Source of the DNA: Pseudomonadota bacterium
GTDB lineage: Bacteria > Pseudomonadota > Gammaproteobacteria > Burkholderiales > Burkholderiaceae_C
Assembly (NCBI GenBank): GCA_031119395.1
Contig: JAVHYA010000002.1
Span: 62,001-126,000 of the forward strand
Length of the DNA stretch: 64,000 nt
Direction of reading: 5' to 3'
Shown: positions 58,351 to 64,000 of the stretch, in pieces
Numbering within the stretch: the stretch's first letter is position 1
Layout of the letters: the number at the start of each line of letters is the position of its first letter
Position numbers and translations under genes: made by a program
The notes under the pieces: generated by a model
Seen by the model: only the letters and a program-made list of their open reading frames with translations
Told to the model about the DNA's origin: nothing
Databases searched by the model: none

Positions 58351-59070
58351 GTGTCCAGTCGTTTCTCGTCTTCCCCCCCCTCCTCGCCCCTTGGACTGTC
58401 GCGCACCGCGGTGATTGCGGGCGGTGTCATCCTGTTCCACGCAGCGGCGCTGTGGGCGCTGCAAAGCGGCCTCCTGCGCAAGGCGGCCGAAGTGGTCGTG
58501 CCGGTGGAACTGCTGGCGCAGATCATCGAGCCGCCCCGTCCCGCACCACCGCCACCTCCTCCCCCGCCGCCGCCCGCACCGCCGAAGAAGGAGGTGGTCA
58601 AGCCGCCGCCGCGGCCGCAGGCCGTGCGCCAGACGCGGCCGACGCCGCCGCCGCCCAATGCGCCGACAGGCGTGGTGGAGCCGCCTCCTCCGGCCCCGCC
58701 CGCACCCGAAACGCCCCCCGCACCGCCGGCACCTCCAGCACCGCCGCCCGCACCGCCAGCGCCGCCCGCCGCCCCGGCGCAGAAGGAACTGACCGGCGCG
58801 CAGGCGCAGTGGGTGGTGAAGCCCCCCCTCGTGTTCCCGGCCATGAGCAAGCGGCTCGGCGAATCGGGCACGGTGGTCCTGCGCATCATTTTCGATTCCG
58901 AAGGCAACGCCAAGCGCGCCACGGTGGTCACTTCGAGCGGCTACGAGCGGCTCGATGTTGCAGGCCGCGAAGCGGCGCTGCGGTCGCGCATCGCGATCAA
59001 CCTGCCCGCGGGCACCCCACGGTCGCCGGAATACGCCTACACCGCGCCGCTGGCCTTCGTCCTGAACTGA
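58351..59070 (+). CDS. tonB: Energy transducer TonB
   Basis: 239 residues, GTG start. Membrane anchor near 20-40 (AVIAGGVILFHAAALWAL), a very Pro-rich spacer (about 60-143) and a C-terminal TonB domain (about 155-239, PAMSKRLGESGTVVLRIIFD and YAYTAPLAFVLN). Couples the proton gradient to outer-membrane receptors. Followed by exbB and exbD; no receptor gene is in the window. Confidence 0.93.
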   Translation: MSSRFSSSPPSSPLGLSRTAVIAGGVILFHAAALWALQSGLLRKAAEVVVPVELLAQIIEPPRPAPPPPPPPPPPAPPKKEVVKPPPRPQAVRQTRPTPPPPNAPTGVVEPPPPAPPAPETPPAPPAPPAPPPAPPAPPAAPAQKELTGAQAQWVVKPPLVFPAMSKRLGESGTVVLRIIFDSEGNAKRATVVTSSGYERLDVAGREAALRSRIAINLPAGTPRSPEYAYTAPLAFVLN

Positions 59071-59089
59071 TTTTTTTCCTGGAGCATTT

Positions 59090-59803
59090 ATGGATTCCCA
59101 ATTCGGCTTGATGCACGTCTGGCAACAGGGCGACTTCGTCACCAAGGCGGTGGCCATCCTGTTGGTGGGCATGTCGCTCGCCTCCTGGATCGTCATCCTG
59201 GTGAAGGCCTTCGACATCGTGCGCTACAAGCGCATGGCCCGGCGCTCCGCCGACTTCTGGCACAGCGAGGACTTCGCCACGGCGCTCGACAAGCTGGGCA
59301 AGGACGACGCCAACCCCTTCCGCGTGCTGGCGCTGGAAGGTCGCGAGGCCGCGGCCCACCATCGCAACACCAAGGCGCACCTGCACGACGCCCTCGACGT
59401 GAGCGACTGGATCACCCGCGCGCTGCGCAACACCATCGACGAATTCACGGCGCGGCTGCAGACCGGGCTGGCGATCCTGGCGTCGGTGGGCTCCACCGCT
59501 CCGTTCATCGGCCTCTTCGGCACCGTGTGGGGCATCTATCACGCACTGATGAGCATCGGCTCGGCCGGCCAGGCGACGATCGACAAGGTGGCCGGCCCCA
59601 TCGGCGAAGCGCTGATCATGACGGCGCTCGGCCTGGCCGTCGCCATCCCCGCGGTGCTGGGCTACAACGCCCTGGTGCGCGGCAACAAGTTCGTGCTGAC
59701 CAAGCTCAACAGCTTCGCGCACGACCTGCACGCGTACTTCGTGACAGGCGCCCGCGTGCAGGCCGGTGGCGACGCGACCGTCGTCGCGCTGAAAAAGGGT
59801 TGA
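59090..59803 (+). CDS. exbB: TonB-system proton channel ExbB
   Basis: 237 residues, MotA/TolQ/ExbB fold: first membrane helix near 20-40, then LQTGLAILASVGSTAPFIGLFGTVWGIYHAL and GEALIMTALGLAVAIPAVLGYN in parts forming the second and third helices. Twenty nt after tonB. Confidence 0.94.
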   Translation: MDSQFGLMHVWQQGDFVTKAVAILLVGMSLASWIVILVKAFDIVRYKRMARRSADFWHSEDFATALDKLGKDDANPFRVLALEGREAAAHHRNTKAHLHDALDVSDWITRALRNTIDEFTARLQTGLAILASVGSTAPFIGLFGTVWGIYHALMSIGSAGQATIDKVAGPIGEALIMTALGLAVAIPAVLGYNALVRGNKFVLTKLNSFAHDLHAYFVTGARVQAGGDATVVALKKG

Positions 59804-59827
59804 GACATGCGCTCCCAAGCTCACATC

Positions 59828-59885
59828 CGTCCGCTGCCCCCCGAGGGCGCACATGCCTCCCCAGAGGCGGCTCGTCGGGAGGCAT
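59828..59885. repeat. G/C-run palindromic repeat between exbB and exbD
   Basis: CTGCCCCCCGAGGGCGC, then GCCTCCCCAGAGGCGG and CTCGTCGGGAGGC: several overlapping inverted segments. Its GGGAGGC end serves as the exbD Shine-Dalgarno. Similar in style to the insertion in moeA and the rplI-dnaB spacer. Confidence 0.5.
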
Positions 59886-59890
59886 GACGC

Positions 59891-60304
59891 ATGGCCTTCG
59901 GTACCCAGGACGAACCCGATGACGTGATGAACGAGATCAACATGACGCCGCTGGTCGACGTCATGCTGGTGCTCCTCATCATCTTCATCATCACCGTGCC
60001 GGTGATGAAACATGCCGTGAACATCGACCTGCCGCGCGAGACGACGCAGCGGGAAGAAACCAAGCCCGAAACGATCTCGCTGAGCGTGGATGCCGACGGC
60101 AGCTACTACTGGAACCAGGAAAAGATCGACGACGCCACGCTGGAGTCGCGGCTGGCCGCCGCGGGCGCCCTGTCGCAGCCGCCGGAGCTGCACATCCGCG
60201 CCGACAAGGCCGTGCGCTACGAGCGGGTGGCGGGTGCGATGGCCGCCGCCACGCGCGCCGGCGTGCACAAGATCGGCTTCATCAACGACCCGACGAAGAA
60301 CTGA
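59891..60304 (+). CDS. exbD: TonB-system protein ExbD
   Basis: 137 residues: NEINMTPLVDVMLVLLIIFII with the proton-coupling Asp, then VKHAVNIDLP-like MKHAVNIDLPRET and a periplasmic domain. The 87-nt gap after exbB is filled by a repeat. Confidence 0.94.
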   Translation: MAFGTQDEPDDVMNEINMTPLVDVMLVLLIIFIITVPVMKHAVNIDLPRETTQREETKPETISLSVDADGSYYWNQEKIDDATLESRLAAAGALSQPPELHIRADKAVRYERVAGAMAAATRAGVHKIGFINDPTKN

Positions 60305-60345
60305 CAGCGGCACACAAAAAAATACATCGCGGCGATTGACTTCTT

Positions 60346-60365
60346 ATTGCGAATCATTATCATTT
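60346..60365. promoter_or_regulatory. Fur box before hemP
   Basis: ATTGCGAATCATTATCATTT, reverse complement AAATGATAATGATTCGCAAT, close to the 19-bp Fur consensus GATAATGATAATCATTATC; 30 bp before the hemP ATG. Confidence 0.75.
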
Positions 60366-60395
60366 GGTCATCGCCTTCCAGAAGGACTTCCTCCC

Positions 60396-60614
60396 ATGCA
60401 AGCCTCGCCGACCGCTTTCCAAGTTCTGAGCCATCCGTCACTGGACCAAGCCGGCGGCGGCACGGCCGCTGCCATGGCCTCCACCGCGCATCCCGCCCAC
60501 CTCGTCCAGAGCAACGAATTGCTCAAGGGCCAGAAAACCATCGGCATCATGCACAACGGTTCGCTCTACCGTCTGCAGGCCACCAAGCTCGGCAAGCTGA
60601 TCCTCACCAAGTAA
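60396..60614 (+). CDS. hemP: Hemin uptake protein HemP/HmuP
   Basis: 72 residues. The C-terminal half (SNELLKGQKTIGIMHNGSLY, RLQATKLGKLILTK) is the conserved HemP domain. In relatives it is needed for haem receptor expression, acting as a small DNA- or RNA-binding activator. Preceded by a Fur box and AAGGA. Confidence 0.9.
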   Translation: MQASPTAFQVLSHPSLDQAGGGTAAAMASTAHPAHLVQSNELLKGQKTIGIMHNGSLYRLQATKLGKLILTK

Positions 60615-60644
60615 GGACCGGCGCCCCTCGCAAGTTTCATCGTG

Positions 60645-60681
60645 GGGCGACTCGAGGAGATCACTCTCCGAGGGTCGTTTT
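60645..60681 (+). terminator. Terminator after hemP
   Basis: GGAGA-TCAC-TCTCC extended by CTC/GAG and GAC/GTC with small bulges, then TTTTTGG. Confidence 0.6.
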
Positions 60682-60743
60682 TGGCTAGCCACGGTTCTCC
60701 CAGCCAAGCCCTTTTTTCCACGCTGCGACGCATCTGAAAAAAG

Positions 60744-60771
60744 AAAAAGCCGGCCTCGAGCCGGCTTTTTC
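60744..60771. terminator. Bidirectional terminator between hemP and the GlcG-like gene
   Basis: AAAAAGCCGGC, CTCGA, GCCGGCTTTTT: perfect stem with A and T runs on either side, usable on both strands of this convergent junction. Confidence 0.9.
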
Positions 60772-60802
60772 ATGGGCGGGCAGCGCGCGCCGCTGCAAGC
60801 GA

Positions 60803-61210
60803 TCAGAGGCCGAGTGCGGCGATGCCCGCCTTGGCGATCTGCGCGTCCTCGTTGGACTTGACGCCGCTCACGCCGACGGCGCCGATGACCTGCCCGTCCT
60901 TGACGATCGGCACACCGCCTTCGAGCATGCCCTTGACGGCCGGCGCCGTGAGGAAGGCCGTGCGGCCGCCGTTGATGACGTCCTCGTAGCCCTTGCTCTC
61001 GCGGCGGCCCAGGGCCGCAGTGTGTGCCTTGGCCGGGGCGATGTGCGAGGACAGCGCGGCGGCACCGTCCAGGCGCTGCAGCCACAGCAGGTGGCCGGCG
61101 TCGTCGCTGATGGCGATCGTCACCGCCCAGTTGTTCTTCAGCGCTTCGGCTTCCGCGGCGGCAGCAATGCGCTTGACGTCGTCGAGTTCGAGGTAGTGCT
61201 TGGTCTTCAT
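60803..61210 (-). CDS. GlcG/HbpS-family haem-binding-like protein
   Basis: 135 residues, one GlcG/HbpS domain: AISDDAGHLLWLQRLDGA, IAPAKAHTAALGRRESK, GGVPIVKDGQVIGAVGVSG. Members bind haem, cobalamin or glycolate-pathway compounds. No signal peptide. Position beside hemP is suggestive only; it is on the opposite strand. Confidence 0.82.
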   Translation of the reverse strand: MKTKHYLELDDVKRIAAAAEAEALKNNWAVTIAISDDAGHLLWLQRLDGAAALSSHIAPAKAHTAALGRRESKGYEDVINGGRTAFLTAPAVKGMLEGGVPIVKDGQVIGAVGVSGVKSNEDAQIAKAGIAALGL

Positions 61211-61411
61211 GGTGTTGTGCGAAAGGGCAAAAGCAGCAAGCATAGCGCCCGGCGCCCCGCGCGCGCGACGGCCAGACGGCGCCGCCGGTGGGCTTGCTGC
61301 CCGCACGGTTTCTGTCGGCCATCCCTTGCAGGCTCCTAGAATCCGCCCCATCTTCCCCCCGTGCCTCCGCACCCGCGTTGCGCAGCCACCCTTTTCCCAG
61401 GAGTTCCTGCC

Positions 61412-62113
61412 ATGACCGATCGCGCCGACACCTTCGAATCCCCCGTCGCCTATGGCCAGACGCTGCCGCAGGCCGAGCGACAGCGCGTACTGCGCAACAC
61501 CTACTGGCTGCTGGCGCTGAGCCTCATTCCCACGGTGCTGGGCGCCTGGCTCGGCGTGGCGACCGGCCTCACCCGCTCGCTGACCGGCGGGCTCGGCCTG
61601 GTCGTGTTCCTGGTGGGCGCCTTCGGCTTCATGTTCGCCATCGAGAAGACCAAGAATTCGGCCGCCGGCGTGCCGGTGCTGCTGGGCTTCACCTTCTTCA
61701 TGGGCCTGATGCTCTCGCGGCTGATCGCGATGGTGCTCGGCTTCAAGAACGGCTCCGAGCTGGTGATGACCGCCTTCGGCGGCACGGCCGGCGTGTTCTT
61801 CGTGATGGCCTCGCTGGCCACGGTCATCAAGCGCGACCTGTCGGGCATGGGCAAGTTCCTGTTCGTCGGCGTGCTCGTGCTCTTCATCGGCTCGATCATC
61901 AACGTGTTCGTCGGCTCGACGGCCGGCATGCTGGCGATCTCGGTGGCGGCCATCGGCATCTTCTCGGCCTACATGCTGTACGACCTGAAGCAGATCATCG
62001 ACGGCGGCGAGACCAACTACATCAGCGCCACGCTGGCGCTGTACCTGGACCTGTTCAACGTGTTCCAGAGTCTGCTGGCGCTGCTGGGCATCTTCGGCGG
62101 CGAGCGGGACTGA
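61412..62113 (+). CDS. Bax inhibitor-1/YccA-family membrane protein
   Basis: 233 residues from MTDRADTF with CAGGAG upstream. Seven hydrophobic segments; the pattern LRNTYWLLALSLIPTVLGAW near the start and the terminal SAYMLYDLKQIIDGGETNYI with its aspartates are the Bax1-I signature. YccA binds FtsH and YbhL-type members move calcium or protons; which applies is unclear. Confidence 0.92.
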   Translation: MTDRADTFESPVAYGQTLPQAERQRVLRNTYWLLALSLIPTVLGAWLGVATGLTRSLTGGLGLVVFLVGAFGFMFAIEKTKNSAAGVPVLLGFTFFMGLMLSRLIAMVLGFKNGSELVMTAFGGTAGVFFVMASLATVIKRDLSGMGKFLFVGVLVLFIGSIINVFVGSTAGMLAISVAAIGIFSAYMLYDLKQIIDGGETNYISATLALYLDLFNVFQSLLALLGIFGGERD

Positions 62114-62129
62114 CGCACGCTTCACGGCA

Positions 62130-62162
62130 ACGACAAGGGGGCCGCTGGCCCCCTTGTCGTTT
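62130..62162. terminator. Bidirectional terminator, 14-bp perfect stem
   Basis: ACGACAAGGGGGCC (62130-62143), GCT, GGCCCCCTTGTCGT (62147-62160), TT. It sits between the convergent Bax1-I and rlmD genes. Confidence 0.8.
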
Positions 62163-62171
62163 GGCGACGGC

Positions 62172-63617
62172 TCAGGCGGCGCGCTCGAACACGGCAATCG
62201 ACTCCACGTGCGCCGTGTGCGGGAACATGTTGATCGCCCCCGCCAGCGTGCATCGGTAGCCCGCCTGATGCACCAGCAGCCCCGCGTCGCGGGCCAGGGT
62301 CGAGGGGTTGCAGCTCACGTAGACGATGCGTCGCGGCGCAGTCCAGCCGCCGGTGCGCAGTTCGGGCTGCTGCTCCAGGTCGGCCAGCGCCTTGGCCAGC
62401 GCGAAGGCACCCTCGCGCGGCGGGTCGACCAGCCAGCGGTCGGCGCGGCCGTCGGCCACCAGCATCTGCGGCGTCATCTCGAAGAGGTTGCGCGCTACGA
62501 ATTTCGTAGCGGCCAGCGCCCGTCCCTCCGGCGTTGCGGCCCGATTCCGTTCAAAGTTCTGCTGGGCGCGCGCCACCAGCACCTCGCTGCCCTCGATGCC
62601 CAGCACCTCGCCCGCCTGCGTGGCCAGCGGCAGTGTGAAATTGCCGAGGCCGCAGAACCAGTCGATCACGCGCTCACCGGCGTGCACGTCCAGCAGCCGC
62701 AACGCGCGCGAGACCAGCACGCGGTTGATGTGCGGGTTGACCTGCGTGAAGTCGGTCGGCTTGAAGGGCATGGTGATGCCGAAGTCCGGCAGTTCGTACG
62801 CCAGCTGGGGGCCGCCCTCGTCCAGCCGATGCACGGTGTCGGGCCCCTTCGGCTGCAGCCACCACTGCACCCCGGCATGCGCGGTCGCGAAGTCCTTCAG
62901 GCGCTGTACGTCGGCCCCGCTCAGCGGCTCCAGGTGCCGCAGCACGAGCGCGATCACGCCGAGCTGCGTGGTGCCGGGCGCGTCGCCACACGCCACCTCG
63001 ATCTGCGGGCAGCTCTGGCGCGCGTCGAGCGAATCGATCAGCCTGCGCAGCGGCACCAGCATGTCGCTCACCGCCCGCGGCAGCACGGGGCAGACGGTCA
63101 TGTCGGCCACGTAGCGGCTCTTGCGCTCGTGGAAGCCGATCAGCGTCGTGCCCTTCTTCTCCACGTAGCGCACCGACAGCCGCGCACGGTAGCGGTAGTG
63201 CCAGCTCGGGCCCTCGAGCGGTCGCAGCAGCGTCTCGGGCTTCACCTTGCCCAAGTGCCACAGGTTGTCCTCCAGCGCGCGCTGCTTCACGGCGACCTGC
63301 GCCGCCGCATCCAGGTGCTGCATCTTGCAGCCACCGCAGGCGCCCGCGTGCAGGCCGAAATGCGGGCAGCCCGGCCGCACGCGCTGGGACGATTCGCGAC
63401 GCAGCGCCGACAGCGTGCCCTGCTCCCAGTTGTTCTTCTTCCGGTGCACGTTCACGCGCACCTGCTCGAAGGGCAGCGCGCCGTCGATGAACACCACCTT
63501 GCCGTCGGGCCGGTGGGCGACGCCCTGCGCGTCGAGGTCGATCGACTCGACGTTCAGCCAGCCGTCGTCGGGAAGGGGCGTCGTGGGCGCCGTGTTGTTC
63601 TGGGTCGGATCCGTCAT
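62172..63617 (-). CDS. rlmD: 23S rRNA (uracil-1939-C5) methyltransferase RlmD with repeat-derived segment
   Basis: 481 residues. TRAM domain (about 15-75), [4Fe-4S] cysteines in [19 protein letters not shown]-binding [14 protein letters not shown] near 330, DPPREGA and catalytic Cys in [12 protein letters not shown]. Methylates U1939. Odd: about 15-20 residues between NFERNRA and VARNLFEM (including [11 protein letters not shown]) are encoded by palindromic repeat copy 11, read in frame, at a point where relatives have a short loop after the SAM site. Confidence 0.93.
   Translation of the reverse strand: MTDPTQNNTAPTTPLPDDGWLNVESIDLDAQGVAHRPDGKVVFIDGALPFEQVRVNVHRKKNNWEQGTLSALRRESSQRVRPGCPHFGLHAGACGGCKMQHLDAAAQVAVKQRALEDNLWHLGKVKPETLLRPLEGPSWHYRYRARLSVRYVEKKGTTLIGFHERKSRYVADMTVCPVLPRAVSDMLVPLRRLIDSLDARQSCPQIEVACGDAPGTTQLGVIALVLRHLEPLSGADVQRLKDFATAHAGVQWWLQPKGPDTVHRLDEGGPQLAYELPDFGITMPFKPTDFTQVNPHINRVLVSRALRLLDVHAGERVIDWFCGLGNFTLPLATQAGEVLGIEGSEVLVARAQQNFERNRAATPEGRALAATKFVARNLFEMTPQMLVADGRADRWLVDPPREGAFALAKALADLEQQPELRTGGWTAPRRIVYVSCNPSTLARDAGLLVHQAGYRCTLAGAINMFPHTAHVESIAVFERAA
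62494..62540. repeat. Palindromic repeat, copy 11, inside rlmD
   Basis: GCTACGAA-T-TTCGTAGC (perfect 8-bp arms) followed by GGCCAGCGCCCGTCCCTCCG, the two hallmarks of the dispersed family, within an open reading frame. Confidence 0.65.
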
Positions 63618-63697
63618 CGGGTGATTGTCGTTGGCGGGCCATCCGCCGGAGGCCGTCGAAGCCGCAGCTGCTCCCGTTCGGTCAGCGCCTTCGGATT

Positions 63698-63746
63698 GCT
63701 ACGAAATCGATAGCTGGCTGCGCAAGCGGGATGGGCACTGGAGGCC
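63698..63746. repeat. Palindromic repeat, copy 12
   Basis: GCTACGAAATCGATAGC, then TGGCTGCGCAAGCGGGATGG and GCACTGGAGGCC; direct orientation, between nlpD and rlmD. Confidence 0.78.
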
Positions 63747-63764
63747 CATTTGGCTCATGAAAAA

Positions 63765-63798
63765 ACAAATGCCGAGCCGGCATGCGCCTGGCTCGGCA
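63765..63798 (-). terminator. Intrinsic terminator of nlpD
   Basis: TGCCGAGCC (63770-63778) pairs with GGCTCGGCA (63790-63798); on the minus strand it continues TTTGTTTTTTC. It ends the nlpD transcript 30 nt after the stop. Confidence 0.85.
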
Positions 63799-63829
63799 CG
63801 ACGAAGGCTGCGCCCGCAGCCGCTGGGTG

Positions 63830-64000
63830 TCAGCGCGCCGGCAGGTAGCGCGCCGGATCCACCGGCTTGCCCTGGCGGCGGATCTCGAAGTGCAGCTTGA
63901 CGCGGTCGGCATCGCTGCTGCCCATCTCGGCGATCTTCTGCCCCTTCTGCACCGACTGGTCTTCCTTCACCAGCAGCGTCTGGTTGTGGGCGTAGGCCGT
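63830..64000 (-). CDS. nlpD: NlpD-type M23 peptidase, C-terminal end only
   Basis: Partial: only the last 56 codons are in the window. [40 protein letters not shown] and [11 protein letters not shown] are the end of a LytM/M23 domain as in NlpD/EnvC, murein hydrolase activators for cell separation. The gene next to it toward rlmD would normally be rpoS; here there is only a terminator and a repeat. Confidence 0.85.
   Translation of the reverse strand, partial: TAYAHNQTLLVKEDQSVQKGQKIAEMGSSDADRVKLHFEIRRQGKPVDPARYLPAR

Overview
The window is about 64 kb of very GC-rich, densely coded DNA with no rRNA, tRNA, CRISPR array, prophage or full-length insertion sequence that I can see. Gene content (Bug/TctC solute receptor, BktB-like thiolase, PriB inside the rpsF-rpsR-rplI operon, a type IV minor pilin cluster, the PepSY-DUF2271-DUF4198-ApbE set) and a recurring palindromic repeat point to a betaproteobacterium of the Comamonadaceae, most like Variovorax or Acidovorax. 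This is inference from gene families; no database search was run.

Layout. 1-4.6 kb: a catabolic cluster on the minus strand (Rieske oxygenase, glutamine synthetase-like ligase, ferredoxin, ferredoxin reductase) facing a GntR/FCD regulator across a promoter with matching operator-like sites. 4.6-14.1 kb: mixed housekeeping and transport genes (EVE protein, TauE, MFS plus AraC, DUF2501, Imm5-like protein, VOC protein, SulP, ArfB, BktB-like thiolase). 14.3-18.6 kb: ClpB with a small membrane protein, divergent from a Bug receptor. 18.8-25.8 kb: minor pilin operon (pilE-like, fimT-like, pilV, pilW, pilX, pilY1), genes overlapping by 4-7 bases. 25.9-30.8 kb: molybdenum cofactor genes moaE, moaD, moeA, mobB around an unknown membrane protein and a DapA-family gene with an unusually structured leader. 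30.9-35.0 kb: alaC-hom-thrC, threonine branch. 35.1-40.0 kb: Mth938 protein, Bcp, PIN-PhoH ATPase, and a VOC/EVE/WYL-regulator group. 40.1-43.2 kb: rpsF-priB-rpsR-rplI-dnaB. 43.3-47.5 kb: ppsA with its regulator ppsR. 47.6-49.1 kb: MarR plus FUSC transporter. 49.2-52.3 kb: ahpC-ahpF with an OxyR-type site, then bacterioferritin. 52.5-60.6 kb: a Fur-type iron region (PepSY, DUF2271, DUF4198, ApbE, membrane flavoreductase, PiuC, Bfd, a 24-residue membrane peptide, TonB-ExbB-ExbD, HemP). 60.8-64 kb: GlcG/HbpS-like protein, Bax1-I protein, RlmD, and the end of NlpD.

How parts work together. In the iron region three Fur-like palindromes precede the PepSY operon, bfd and hemP. The genes combine TonB energisation, a periplasmic protein with a textbook ApbE flavinylation motif, an ApbE transferase, a membrane-anchored NADPH flavoreductase and the Bfd iron-release ferredoxin: plausibly a reductive iron or siderophore system. 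The 1-4.6 kb cluster pairs a GS-type ligase with a Rieske oxygenase, as in aniline catabolism, suggesting substrate gamma-glutamylation before oxidation.

The most unusual features are (i) a palindromic repeat, about 12 copies in 64 kb, found not only between genes but also supplying a start codon, stop codons, a terminator, and in-frame coding sequence inside rlmD; (ii) a second, G/C-run palindromic insertion read in frame inside moeA; (iii) the 275-nt leader of the DapA-family gene, with a 33-codon upstream ORF, nested hairpins and a sequestered Shine-Dalgarno.
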